Shown here: in pieces, positions 7,934 to 16,301 of the stretch | How the letters are laid out: every line of letters begins with the position of its first letter | How positions within the stretch are numbered: position 1 is the stretch's first letter | Source: Acinetobacter tjernbergiae DSM 14971 = CIP 107465 | GTDB lineage: Bacteria; Pseudomonadota; Gammaproteobacteria; Pseudomonadales; Moraxellaceae | DNA: 64,000 nucleotides | NCBI RefSeq assembly: GCF_000374425.1 | Contig: NZ_KB894369.1 | Span: 1-64,000 of the forward strand | Reading direction: 5' to 3' | The notes under the pieces: generated by a model | What the model was told of the DNA's origin: nothing | The model's input: only the letters and a program-made list of their open reading frames with translations | Databases searched by the model: none | Program-made: the position numbers and the translations under genes

Positions 7934-8425
7934 ATGGTTGCTCAAATTCGTATTGGACAAGGGATTGATGTACATGCTTTTGAAGCAGGTGATTTTGTTA
8001 CTTTGGCAGGAATTAGAATCCCACATACGCATGGTTTAAAAGCACATTCAGATGGTGATGTTGTTTTACATGCCTTGAGTGATGCTTTATTAGGTACATT
8101 GGCATTGGGTGATATTGGGCAACATTTTCCAGATACCGACCCTGAATATAAAGGGGCAGATAGTCGTATGCTGCTTAAACATGTGTATCAATTGATTTTA
8201 GATCGTGGTTATCATCTAAATAATGCAGATATTACGGTTGCGTGTGAACGACCAAAGCTTGCAAAACATAATTTAGAAATGCGCCAAAGCATTGCGGATG
8301 TGCTTGATGTTGATACCACTCAAATTAGTATCAAAGCAACAACGACTGAACAACTGGGTTTTACAGGTCGTCAAGAAGGTATTTTAGCAACAGCGACAGT
8401 TTTGGTTTCACATCAAGCAAGATGA
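7934..8425 (+). CDS. ispF: 2-C-methyl-D-erythritol 2,4-cyclodiphosphate synthase
   Basis: 163 residues. It converts CDP-methylerythritol 2-phosphate to the cyclodiphosphate in the non-mevalonate isoprenoid pathway. Metal ligands Asp and His are in GIDVHAF, the third ligand region is AHSDGDVVLHALSDALLG, and the C-terminal KATTTEQLGFTGRQEG is the family signature. AAAGGAAAA precedes the ATG. It stands alone here, without ispD. Its last 13 nt overlap the end of the convergent phosphatase-like gene. Confidence 0.96.
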   Translation: MVAQIRIGQGIDVHAFEAGDFVTLAGIRIPHTHGLKAHSDGDVVLHALSDALLGTLALGDIGQHFPDTDPEYKGADSRMLLKHVYQLILDRGYHLNNADITVACERPKLAKHNLEMRQSIADVLDVDTTQISIKATTTEQLGFTGRQEGILATATVLVSHQAR

Positions 8426-8970
8426 TCGATGTTGTTTAATGATTGTTCAAGTTCAAGTGTTGCTTTACGACCTTGCAGTTGTAAAGTAATACTATGCATT
8501 AAACCAGTCCAAGTCTCATTCGGTTCCCAAATTTCATGAAGTAATGCTTGAGCTGTGGGCATATCCATATCCATATAAAATTGACGATATAAGTACATCA
8601 AACTACTTACGCGCATGTTTTTAGCACAATGCAGCCAAATAATTTCATTTTGGACAAGATGGGCAATGAGATCTAAAACCAATAAACACTGTTCTGCGCA
8701 AGGGATGTCCCAGTCAATCGGAATGTGAATGTAGTTTAATCCTAAGTCTAAACAGATTTGGTCTTGTTTGGCTAAATGATTTTCTGATTTGCTCGTTGCA
8801 AGATTGATCACTGTACTACAGCCATATTCTTTAATCTGCTGTAGTTGTTCAGCGGTTGGCTGAGCAGAACTAAATAGATGCTCGTGCACCAAAGAAAAAC
8901 TAGGTATTTCAGACAGTGCTTGTTCGAGTGAGGTCATAACGTCCGCTGTGTAGTGATTAAAATTCCCCAA
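8413..8970 (-). CDS. Dual-specificity phosphatase-like protein with a CX4R loop
   Basis: 185 residues if started at 8970; an internal ATG at 8937 (MTSLEQALSE) is equally plausible because neither has a strong ribosome site. The fold pattern is that of tyrosine/dual-specificity phosphatases: the N-terminal SSAQPTAEQLQQIKEYGCSTVINL, then IHIPIDWDIP, then WLHCAKNMRVSS. The catalytic loop has Cys and Arg four residues apart, not the usual five. Activity is therefore uncertain. A good sigma-70 promoter lies just upstream at 9006-9034. Confidence 0.7.
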   Translation of the reverse strand: MGNFNHYTADVMTSLEQALSEIPSFSLVHEHLFSSAQPTAEQLQQIKEYGCSTVINLATSKSENHLAKQDQICLDLGLNYIHIPIDWDIPCAEQCLLVLDLIAHLVQNEIIWLHCAKNMRVSSLMYLYRQFYMDMDMPTAQALLHEIWEPNETWTGLMHSITLQLQGRKATLELEQSLNNIDHLA

Positions 8971-9005
8971 ATAGGCGGAACTTCTTCTAATAAAGGATTC
9001 ACCCT

Positions 9006-9034
9006 ACTATAAGTGTTTTTATTTAAGTGTTCAA
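9006..9034 (-). promoter_or_regulatory. Sigma-70 promoter for the phosphatase-like gene
   Basis: Read on the minus strand: -35 TTGAAC (9029-9034), 17-bp spacer, -10 TATAGT (9006-9011). Expected start of transcription is near 8999, about 30 nt before the first ATG. Confidence 0.6.
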
Positions 9035-9041
9035 TTTAGAT

Positions 9042-9076
9042 CGTAAAAATAAAAACAGCATCATCGTGATGCTGTT
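9042..9076 (-). terminator. Orphan leftward terminator, possible end of an unannotated sRNA
   Basis: AACAGCATCA and TGATGCTGTT form a perfect 10-bp stem around a 3-nt loop. On the minus strand it is followed by TTTTTATTTTT, the form of an intrinsic terminator. No minus-strand gene lies to its right before pilZ. The phosphatase promoter lies to its left, so it does not end that gene. The rest of 8971-9411 holds no gene that I can support. Confidence 0.6.
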
Positions 9077-9232
9077 CTAAGATGTAAAATATTAGATTTT
9101 ATGATGTATCTTATAAGACAATATCATTTTTACGTTTAATGATTTATTTTAGCATCTAAAACATCTATTAGTACTATTGTATAAATAAAAGCCATTTTTG
9201 TTTGTTTTCGAACAGTTTTCCTTAAACATTAT

Positions 9233-9261
9233 TTGTTGTTTGTCGGATTGTTTCCTATAAT
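9233..9261 (+). promoter_or_regulatory. Sigma-70 promoter of the pilZ operon
   Basis: -35 TTGTTG (9233-9238), 17-bp spacer, perfect -10 TATAAT (9256-9261). The implied 5' untranslated region before pilZ is about 140 nt, long enough to carry control elements. Confidence 0.6.
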
Positions 9262-9411
9262 CAAAAGAGTATTTTTTATAAATTTTTAAAAGTTGACGGT
9301 AGCCAATGATTGGTTTGAGAAACATATAAATGTGATTGATATGTTTATAGATTTATCAGTGGTGTGAAAATATTGGTGTTTCAAATTATTTGTATTTGAC
9401 AGGGGAATGTT

Positions 9412-9756
9412 ATGCAACCACAGATGATGGGCGGAATTATACAGGTTAATATTCCTGATAAAGCAACGTTGCAATCGAGTTATATGCCTTTTGTGCAGGG
9501 TGGTGGTTTATTTATTTCGACCAAACAAGCTGTCAAAATGGGGCAAGAAGTCTTTATTTTGGCAACTTTGCCAGAGCAATCTCAAAAAATTCCATTGACA
9601 GGTAAGGTGATTTGGATCTCACATAAGCAAACACATTTTAAGCCTCAAGGTTTTGCAATTCAGCTTGGTGGTGAAAAAGGTGTGTATTATAAAAATGAGG
9701 CAGAGAAATTATTGGCTGGCTCAAAAAGTATGGATCGTCCAAGTTATACAATGTAA
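9412..9756 (+). CDS. pilZ: Type IV pilus assembly protein PilZ
   Basis: 114 residues with one PilZ domain. GGLFISTKQAVKMGQEVFIL and LTGKVIWISHKQ are typical. The N-terminal RxxxR of c-di-GMP binders is absent, as in the Pseudomonas PilZ orthologue, which acts through the PilB ATPase and FimX rather than by binding c-di-GMP. Start ATG has GGGGA eight bases before it. The gene leads pilZ-tatD-tetR-gspHIJK. In Pseudomonas holB precedes pilZ; here an intergenic region with its own promoter does. Confidence 0.88.
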   Translation: MQPQMMGGIIQVNIPDKATLQSSYMPFVQGGGLFISTKQAVKMGQEVFILATLPEQSQKIPLTGKVIWISHKQTHFKPQGFAIQLGGEKGVYYKNEAEKLLAGSKSMDRPSYTM

Positions 9757-9772
9757 GTGATAGGAAATAAGC

Positions 9773-10546
9773 GTGTTTGTTGATACCCATTGCCATTTAA
9801 CCATGTTAGATCTAAGTCCTTATGATGGGAGTTTAGATCAAGCGCTTGCCCAAGCTCGTCTGGCTGGTGTTTTAAGATTTATGGGCATCTCAGTTGATTT
9901 AGATGATCATATTAAATTGGCTGAAATCGCTTCTCGACATGATGACGTGGGATATTCTGTAGGTGTTCATCCATGTGAAGATGATCATATTATGGCGCGG
10001 GCGACAACAGACTACTTGGTGGAACTGGCCCAATCTGAAAAAGTTTGGGCATTAGGTGAAACAGGCTTGGATTATTATCACAGTACAGATTTTATTGCAG
10101 AGCAAAAGCAATGTTTTGCACGCCATATTCAAGCATCAAAAATTGTAAAAAAACCAGTTGTTGTACACACACGATCAGCCAAACACGATACAGTCGATAT
10201 TATAAGAGCAGAGCAGTCGACACATGGTATTTTGCATTGTTTCACTGAAGATTGGGAAACAGCAAAGGCAGTTTTAGATTGTGGTTACTATATTTCTTTT
10301 TCTGGGATTGTCTCATTTAAAAATGCACAAGCTTTACGTGATGTTGCGAAGCAAGTTCCGCTTGATCGTGTATTGATTGAAACAGATAGCCCATATTTAG
10401 CCCCAATGCCATATCGTGGTAAAACCAATGAGCCTAAATATGTACCTTATGTCGCAAAAGCATTGGGTGATGTATATCAAAAGTCAGTTGAAGAAATTGG
10501 TATGATTACCACACAGAATTTTGAGAATCTTCTTCATTTGAAGTAA
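9773..10546 (+). CDS. tatD: TatD-family metal-dependent deoxyribonuclease
   Basis: 257 residues, starting at a GTG (9773) preceded by AGGAAA. The family consists of TIM-barrel metal-dependent nucleases; E. coli TatD is a 3'-5' exonuclease. Metal ligands are present in order: DTHCHL, GETGLDYY, VVHTRSA, ILHCF and ETDSPYL. It lies 16 nt behind pilZ and is probably cotranscribed. Which E. coli paralogue (TatD, YcfH or YjjV) it equals is open; the pilZ link favours the YcfH type. Confidence 0.9.
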   Translation: MFVDTHCHLTMLDLSPYDGSLDQALAQARLAGVLRFMGISVDLDDHIKLAEIASRHDDVGYSVGVHPCEDDHIMARATTDYLVELAQSEKVWALGETGLDYYHSTDFIAEQKQCFARHIQASKIVKKPVVVHTRSAKHDTVDIIRAEQSTHGILHCFTEDWETAKAVLDCGYYISFSGIVSFKNAQALRDVAKQVPLDRVLIETDSPYLAPMPYRGKTNEPKYVPYVAKALGDVYQKSVEEIGMITTQNFENLLHLK

Positions 10547-10580
10547 ACGGTTTTGTTGTATTAGGAAAGAGAGTTATCAT

Positions 10581-11198
10581 GTGAAAATGGATCGCCAAGC
10601 TCAGTTTAGAGCACGAGAAGCCTTAATTTTTCAAATCGCTGAGCAACTCCTATTAGAAAATGGTGAAGCAGGCATGACCCTAGACGCTTTAGCGGCGGAA
10701 TTGGATCTTGCAAAAGGCACATTATATAAACACTTTCAAAGTAAAGATGAGTTGTATATGTTGCTGATTATTCGTAATGAACGAATGCTGCTCGAAATGA
10801 TTCAGGATACAGAGAAAGCTTTTCCTGAGCATTTGGCTTTTTTCATGCTGCATCATTTACATCATCCTGAGCGCACCGCTTTGTTTCATCAGATTGAAGA
10901 GCGTTTATCAACGACAGGTCAAGGAATTCAATTATTATTCAGTGAACTTTACAAAGTCCGCCGTCAACGTCTGCGTATTATTATTAGAATGACAGAAAGT
11001 TATTTACTGGATATTCATAGTACGATGACAACACGTGATTATTTAGCTTCGATTTGGTCGTTGACCTATGGTGCGGCAGTCATTCTAAATTCGAGTTTTT
11101 ATCAGCGTTATCTCGGTTCTAGAGACACTTTACGTGTTGCTTACATTGAACAAGCTTTAGGTTTGCCAAAACAAATTGAATATTTAGCGAATGGCTGA
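10581..11198 (+). CDS. TetR-family transcriptional regulator
   Basis: 205 residues from the GTG at 10581, which follows AGGAAAGAGAG; an ATG at 10587 is possible. The N-terminal helix-turn-helix is MTLDALAAELDLAKGTLYKHFQSKDELY, near residues 32-60. The C-terminal ligand domain has no recognised match. It sits between tatD and gspH with short gaps (34 and 8 nt), so it may control its own operon or the type II secretion genes. That role is inferred from position only. Confidence 0.88.
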   Translation: MKMDRQAQFRAREALIFQIAEQLLLENGEAGMTLDALAAELDLAKGTLYKHFQSKDELYMLLIIRNERMLLEMIQDTEKAFPEHLAFFMLHHLHHPERTALFHQIEERLSTTGQGIQLLFSELYKVRRQRLRIIIRMTESYLLDIHSTMTTRDYLASIWSLTYGAAVILNSSFYQRYLGSRDTLRVAYIEQALGLPKQIEYLANG

Positions 11199-11206
11199 TA
11201 GATAAA

Positions 11207-11758
11207 ATGAAATCACCACATAGATTACAACAAGGTTTTACCCTCATTGAGATCATGGTGGTGATTGTAATCATGACCATTATGACATCCTTGGTGGTTT
11301 TGAATATTGGTGGTGTAGATCAACGTCGCGCAATGCAAGCGAGAGAAATGTTTATTCTTGATCTTAAAAAGATTAATAAAGAATCCACAGATCAAGCCAA
11401 AGTCTTTGCTTTAAATACTCAAAATGCCAGTGACGTTGCACCATTTCGCTATAATTTATTTGAATATCATGATCAGAGTCATGAACAAATCCAGCAAGCT
11501 GATCGTACTTGGCAACTTTATAAAGAGTTTAAAGTTCGTGAACTGCCCAATAATGTTTCTTTTAGTATTCAAGCCTTAGACGCTGAAGAGCATCGAAAAG
11601 CGAGAAATGAAGACCTATTGGGGGGGAAGGCACCACAACTCATATGGTTTGGTAATGGTGAAGTGAAGCCTGTTCGCATTCAATTTTATTATGAACAGCA
11701 ACCTATTGGACATGAGTTGAAAATGGATCACTTGGGTAAAGTAAATGAAGAAGATTAA
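11207..11758 (+). CDS. gspH: Type II secretion minor pseudopilin GspH
   Basis: 183 residues with a type IV prepilin leader: QQG|FTLIEIMVVIVIMTIMTSLVVL, cleavage after Gly and Glu at +5. The region DQRRAMQAREMFILDLKKI is the GspH layout. GspH is a minor pseudopilin in the tip complex of the type II secretion system. The next gene starts inside its last 14 nt, which indicates translational coupling. Assignment is supported by the order gspH-I-J-K. Confidence 0.88.
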   Translation: MKSPHRLQQGFTLIEIMVVIVIMTIMTSLVVLNIGGVDQRRAMQAREMFILDLKKINKESTDQAKVFALNTQNASDVAPFRYNLFEYHDQSHEQIQQADRTWQLYKEFKVRELPNNVSFSIQALDAEEHRKARNEDLLGGKAPQLIWFGNGEVKPVRIQFYYEQQPIGHELKMDHLGKVNEED

Positions 11759-12131
11759 AGGCTTTACCTTGCTTGAAGTGATGGTTGCATTGGCAATATT
11801 TGCTGTTGCAGCAATTGCATTAACGAAAATTGCGATGCAATATACCCAATCTACATCGAGTGCAATTCTACGGACGAAAGCACAGTTTGTTGCAATGAAT
11901 GAGGTTGCAATGATGGAGATGAATCAAGAGTGGTTAGATGGAACGCAGTTGAAACAAGTGACTTCACAAGGTGAGACTTGGCAGATTGATAAAAAAGCAC
12001 AATCAACGATTAGTCCAAAAATACAACGTATCGAATTACAAGTGAGTTTATTTAATACTGAGCAAGGTAAGATTGAAGCAGGTATTACCAATCTCGTATT
12101 CTTTAATTATCCTGCAAAAGCTAAGACATGA
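11745..12131 (+). CDS. gspI: Type II secretion minor pseudopilin GspI
   Basis: 128 residues. The prepilin leader is KIKG|FTLLEVMVALAIFAVAAIAL with Glu at +5. NEVAMMEMNQEWLDG resembles the conserved GspI region after the N-terminal helix. GspI nucleates the tip complex with GspJ and GspK. It overlaps gspH by 14 nt and gspJ by 4 nt. Confidence 0.9.
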   Translation: MKKIKGFTLLEVMVALAIFAVAAIALTKIAMQYTQSTSSAILRTKAQFVAMNEVAMMEMNQEWLDGTQLKQVTSQGETWQIDKKAQSTISPKIQRIELQVSLFNTEQGKIEAGITNLVFFNYPAKAKT

Positions 12132-12760
12132 TGAAAATTAAAAATGGCTTTACCCTCATTGAATTATTGGTTGCGATTGCTATCTTTGCAGTACTTTCAA
12201 TGCTTGGATGGAAAGTCTTTGATTATTTATTAAAAGTAAAAGATCGTAATGCGGAACACGAAACACATTTATTTGCACTACAAGATACTTATCAGCAGAT
12301 TTTAAGAGATAGTTTGCAAATCATTCCATTAACGGCAAATGATGGTCGACAATTACAAGCAGCTTTGGTGTTAAATGAGCGTGGTTTCATGTTTAGTAAA
12401 GCAGGGGTGTCTGATCCGCTGAAACAAGGTTTATCGCCATATGAACGTATTGAATATCGTTATGACTCAGCGCAAAAAAAAGTATATCGTCTCAAGTATT
12501 CGAACTTAAATATTCCAAATCGTGTGCAGCCTATCTCAAGTACTTTGCTAGAAAATGTTGATCAGTTTAAAGTGCTGGTTTTAAACCCACAGGAACTGAC
12601 ACAATGGCCTGAAAATGTTGGTGATCCTAACAATGCTACTGAGTTAAAAAAATTACCACTAGGCTTAAAAATACAGCTTACGGTTGCGGGTACAAATTAT
12701 GAGTGGATTTATAGTCTATTGAATGCAAATCAATTGTTGGGTAATCAGTCACCACCATGA
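12128..12760 (+). CDS. gspJ: Type II secretion minor pseudopilin GspJ
   Basis: 210 residues. Leader KIKNG|FTLIELLVAIAIFAVLSMLGW, then a region around LSPYERIEYRYD and LLENVDQFKVLVL that matches GspJ. It forms the pseudopilus tip with GspI and GspK. ATGA overlap with gspI and again with gspK. Confidence 0.9.
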   Translation: MMKIKNGFTLIELLVAIAIFAVLSMLGWKVFDYLLKVKDRNAEHETHLFALQDTYQQILRDSLQIIPLTANDGRQLQAALVLNERGFMFSKAGVSDPLKQGLSPYERIEYRYDSAQKKVYRLKYSNLNIPNRVQPISSTLLENVDQFKVLVLNPQELTQWPENVGDPNNATELKKLPLGLKIQLTVAGTNYEWIYSLLNANQLLGNQSPP

Positions 12761-13710
12761 AAAATTATTCATCTCAGCGTGGCGTAGCTTTATTAACGAT
12801 TTTAGTCATGGTTGCTTTGGCAACGATTCTGGCTGCAACGATCGCTAAACGACAGACGAATACTGCTGAAAATACAGGCTATCTGATGCGTCAGAATCAA
12901 TCGTTATTGTACGCAAAAAGTGCGGAAGCTTTTTTTTCTGAGTTACTCATTCAAGATAATGATAATAGTAGCAGTATAGATCACTTACAGGAAAACTGGG
13001 CGAAACCGATGCCGCCATTTCCTGTTGAGGATGGTTCTGTGTCGGGGAAATTATTAGATGAGTCTGGTAAGTTTAATCTGAATAACTTGGTTAAAGCAGA
13101 TGGTAAGGTCGATGATTCTGCACGACGTTGGTTTGAAAAGTTGTTGCAACGCGTAGGTCTACCAGCTGAACTCAGTCAAGCGGTGATTGATTGGCAAGAT
13201 GCTGATGATGAAACGATTGGTGCAATGGGTGCAGAAAGTAATTATTATCAAGGATTAGATCCTGCATATTTAACACCGAATACCAAGTTTCATAGTGTTG
13301 AAGAGTTAAAATTGGTACGCGGTTTTGAAGGCAAAAACTACGATTTAATCAAGCAGTATGTCACTGCATTACCTGAGCAAACGAAGGTCAATATGAATAC
13401 AGCACCTGCATTGCTGTTAGCAAGTATTGATCCTAAAGTTGATATAAAGGCTGTTGAACAACAATTGAAAGCCAAGGAAACTGAGTTAACTCATTTTAAT
13501 AATGTTGATGATTTATGGAAATTAAGCGCTTTTTCTGGGATTGATGAACAGAGTAAAACTGATGCTGCATCGTTGTTAGATAGTAAGTCGAACTATTTTA
13601 CTGCTCAAATTGAAGTTGTTTTAAGCGAACGAAAACGCCAGTTTACTAGCCTAATGATGCGAAAAGATAAACAAGTGATTGTTTATTCAAGAAGTCTCGC
13701 ACCATTCTAA
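12757..13710 (+). CDS. gspK: Type II secretion minor pseudopilin GspK
   Basis: 317 residues, the large pseudopilin. The leader SSQRG|VALLTILVMVALATIL lacks Glu at +5, which is the rule for GspK. GKLLDESGKFNLNNLV and VIDWQDADDE are conserved, and the C-terminal KVNMNTAPALLLASI belongs to the helix-hairpin-helix-like domain. GspK caps the tip and binds calcium in E. coli. It ends the operon; no clear terminator was seen in the 109 nt after it. Confidence 0.92.
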   Translation: MKNYSSQRGVALLTILVMVALATILAATIAKRQTNTAENTGYLMRQNQSLLYAKSAEAFFSELLIQDNDNSSSIDHLQENWAKPMPPFPVEDGSVSGKLLDESGKFNLNNLVKADGKVDDSARRWFEKLLQRVGLPAELSQAVIDWQDADDETIGAMGAESNYYQGLDPAYLTPNTKFHSVEELKLVRGFEGKNYDLIKQYVTALPEQTKVNMNTAPALLLASIDPKVDIKAVEQQLKAKETELTHFNNVDDLWKLSAFSGIDEQSKTDAASLLDSKSNYFTAQIEVVLSERKRQFTSLMMRKDKQVIVYSRSLAPF

Positions 13711-13819
13711 CGATTTACAGATTGGATTATTGAATCATCACAAGGTTTAAAATCAATCCCATCGATGAATTTTTTGCTTTATAATAAAATTTGTTTGCAG
13801 ATATAGATCAGCTTGGTGC

Positions 13820-14416
13820 ATGTTAATTCGTAAATTATTTAAGTTTGAAAATGCTCATATCGTACGGAATTGTACATCGGATCGCTGTAAGCGTTCGATT
13901 CATGGGCATAGTTATAAAGTTGAATTATTATTAAAAGCGTCAAGGTTAGATCATGGGCAAATGGTTTATGATTTTGGCTTGTTGAAAGGTGTCATCAAGG
14001 AACTCTTTGATAGTTTTGATCATGCAATTTGTTATTGGCAAAAAGATGATCCTGAATATATTCAAGCATGTGAAACGTTTAGTGCGCGTTGGGTGGCTTT
14101 GCCTGTTTCGCCATCGGCTGAACAGTTTTCAAGAATTTTCTTTTATTTGGCACAACAGGTGCTTGCTTCAACCATGACACAAAATGGTGAAGGTGATGTT
14201 GAGGTTTATTCCGTTATCGTGCATGAAACGGATACTGGTTATGCACAAAGTTTCTTAGAAGATATTGAAAATGAGCAGATGGGATTACTCAGCTTAGAAC
14301 AAATTATTTTCTCAGAGCAAGTGCAAGCTGAGTGGAGTGATCCTCAAATGTATGAAAATCTGAAAAGTGGAATTAAATTCCAAAACCCAAATGTAGAGTT
14401 ACAAGTCAATATTTAA
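13820..14416 (+). CDS. 6-pyruvoyl-tetrahydropterin synthase / QueD-like protein
   Basis: 198 residues, longer than the ~120 of E. coli QueD. Zinc ligands are in FENAH and RSIHGHSYKV, with the reactive Cys near CTSDRC. The Asp-His pair is in FDSFDHAI and the conserved Glu in VIVHETDTGYA. The family makes 6-carboxytetrahydropterin for queuosine or acts on related pterins. The last ~55 residues are an extension with no family motif. It precedes ung with an 45-nt gap. Confidence 0.82.
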   Translation: MLIRKLFKFENAHIVRNCTSDRCKRSIHGHSYKVELLLKASRLDHGQMVYDFGLLKGVIKELFDSFDHAICYWQKDDPEYIQACETFSARWVALPVSPSAEQFSRIFFYLAQQVLASTMTQNGEGDVEVYSVIVHETDTGYAQSFLEDIENEQMGLLSLEQIIFSEQVQAEWSDPQMYENLKSGIKFQNPNVELQVNI

Positions 14417-14461
14417 GTCATACGGGTTTAAATATTGGAATCGTTATTTCAAGGAATGTTG

Positions 14462-15175
14462 ATGCAATTTACTGAACAACAGCAGGAAAAACTCAATAAA
14501 GTTCAGTTGGATGAGTCATGGAAAATCTCTTTGTCAGATTTTCTGCTCAGCCAAAAGATGGATGGTTTACGTGAGTTTTTGCAACAACAAATTCTTGCAC
14601 AGAAAACGATTTATCCACCGAGTAAGCAAATTTTTAATGCATTGAATACAACGCCATTAAATGGTGTGAAGGTCGTGATCTTAGGACAAGACCCATATCA
14701 TGGTCCGAATCAAGCCAATGGTCTAAGTTTTTCTGTACAAAGAGGGGTTGCATTACCACCATCTTTGCGTAATATTTTTCATGAATTACATACTGATCTC
14801 ACAGTACCTATTTCTCGTCATGGGGATTTGAGTAAATGGGCTGCACAAGGGGTTTTGCTGTTAAATAGCGTATTGACTGTTGAAGCAGGACAACCAACTT
14901 CTCATCAAAAACAAGGATGGGAAGAGTTTACTGATGCTGTGATTGATGTACTGAATGAGCAGCGAGAGCATGTTGTGTTTATTTTATGGGGTGCATATGC
15001 ACAACGTAAGGGGCAGCGAATTGATCGTAATAAACATCTTGTGCTAACCGCAGCTCATCCATCCCCACTTGCTGCAAACCGAGGTGGTTTTTTCGGCTGT
15101 AAAGTATTTTCTAAAACAAATCATTATTTGAAACAACATGGCATTGAGCCAATAGACTGGCAACTGGACGCATAA
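14462..15175 (+). CDS. ung: Uracil-DNA glycosylase, family 1
   Basis: 237 residues from the ATG at 14462, chosen because AAGGA lies six bases upstream; the TTG at 14435 and ATG at 14456 are less well placed. The catalytic Asp is in [18 protein letters not shown] (Asp near residue 77) and the second motif is [14 protein letters not shown]. The enzyme removes uracil from DNA in base excision repair. Its TAA overlaps the ATG of the next gene by one base. Confidence 0.96.
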   Translation: MQFTEQQQEKLNKVQLDESWKISLSDFLLSQKMDGLREFLQQQILAQKTIYPPSKQIFNALNTTPLNGVKVVILGQDPYHGPNQANGLSFSVQRGVALPPSLRNIFHELHTDLTVPISRHGDLSKWAAQGVLLLNSVLTVEAGQPTSHQKQGWEEFTDAVIDVLNEQREHVVFILWGAYAQRKGQRIDRNKHLVLTAAHPSPLAANRGGFFGCKVFSKTNHYLKQHGIEPIDWQLDA

Positions 15176-16296
15176 TGACTTCTCCCGATTTAAATAGTTA
15201 TCACCCAGATTTAATCATTGAACAAGCTAAAAATGGCTGGCGCATTGTTCGCTTAAATCGACCAAAATCTTTGCACGCATTGGATGAGTCGATTGTGAGT
15301 GCTTTGTTGAAAGTGTTTGAACATTTTCATGAAGATGATAGCGTCAAAGCGATTTGGTTTGATTCAACCACACCGAAAGCATTCTGTGCAGGCGGTGATG
15401 TACGTAAACTTCGTCAACTTGTGATCAATAACGAGGTTGATACAGCAAATAAATTCTTTGAACAAGAATATGCACTTGATTTACTACTTCATAATTATGC
15501 TAAGCCGATCGTGGTTTGGGGTGAAGGCTATGTGATGGGTGGTGGTTTGGGCTTATTCATGGCGGCACCATTCCGTTTGGTAACACCTTACTCGCGTCTC
15601 GCAATGCCTGAAATTAATATAGGTCTGTATCCTGATGTAGGTGGCAGTCGCTTCCTTGCAGATCGTGGACAAATCGGGCTATTTACTGGTTTGACAGGGT
15701 CAATTATGACGTCTGCGGGTGCATTTAGTATTGGTTGGGCAACTCATATCTGTGAGGCTCAGCGAGATAATGTTCTGCAAAAAGTTTTAAGTGTTGACTG
15801 GAATCATTATCCAGCAGGTGCTTTCCGTGCGATTGATGATACGTTGAATAGTTTACATCGTCCTGTCGCATCAGGTCCGTTACAAAACTCGATTGACGTG
15901 ATTCACAGTGTTTGTCGTGGTCAAAATTTTGAATATGACTATCAAGCGATTATTGGTTTGAGTGATGCAAGCAGCGATTGGTTGCGTCAGGCGAGTGAGA
16001 ACTTACAAAAAGGCTCTCCAAGTACGGCTGCGATTACATGGTTGTTGTGGCAATGGGGTAAACAAGGGCATGCTTGGGATGAAGTTTTTGCACTTGAGTC
16101 TCAGATTTCTGACTGGAAAATTCGTCACCCAGATTTTGTTGAAGGTGTGCGTGCGCGTTTAGTTGATAAAGACTTATCACCAGAATGGAAATCAGCTGAG
16201 AAGATCACATTGAAGGATATCTTGTCTGATTGCGCCCCAGTTACAACAATTGATAGTTGGAATGCCTTGTTAAGACAATATGGCGTTGTTGCTTAA
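15175..16296 (+). CDS. Enoyl-CoA hydratase/isomerase family protein (3-hydroxyisobutyryl-CoA hydrolase type)
   Basis: 373 residues, longer than simple crotonases and close to the HIBCH group. AFCAGGDVRKL and GEGYVMGGGLGLFMAAPFRL form the oxyanion hole region, and PEINIGLYPDVGGSRFL carries the catalytic acid. HIBCH hydrolyses 3-hydroxyisobutyryl-CoA in valine breakdown. No other valine pathway genes are nearby, so the substrate is open. It is coupled to ung by a one-base overlap. Confidence 0.85.
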   Translation: MTSPDLNSYHPDLIIEQAKNGWRIVRLNRPKSLHALDESIVSALLKVFEHFHEDDSVKAIWFDSTTPKAFCAGGDVRKLRQLVINNEVDTANKFFEQEYALDLLLHNYAKPIVVWGEGYVMGGGLGLFMAAPFRLVTPYSRLAMPEINIGLYPDVGGSRFLADRGQIGLFTGLTGSIMTSAGAFSIGWATHICEAQRDNVLQKVLSVDWNHYPAGAFRAIDDTLNSLHRPVASGPLQNSIDVIHSVCRGQNFEYDYQAIIGLSDASSDWLRQASENLQKGSPSTAAITWLLWQWGKQGHAWDEVFALESQISDWKIRHPDFVEGVRARLVDKDLSPEWKSAEKITLKDILSDCAPVTTIDSWNALLRQYGVVA

Positions 16297-16301
16297 ATTA
16301 G

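Noticed and set aside
9286-9474. 62-residue minus-strand frame upstream of and into pilZ
   Set aside because: No Shine-Dalgarno, no family, covers the pilZ leader and start. The interval is better treated as possible non-coding RNA.
9412-9756. PilZ domain as a c-di-GMP receptor
   Set aside because: The N-terminal RxxxR needed for binding is absent; it is the pilus-assembly type.
12757-13710. GspK leader without Glu+5 as a sign of a broken pilin
   Set aside because: Lack of Glu at +5 is normal for GspK.
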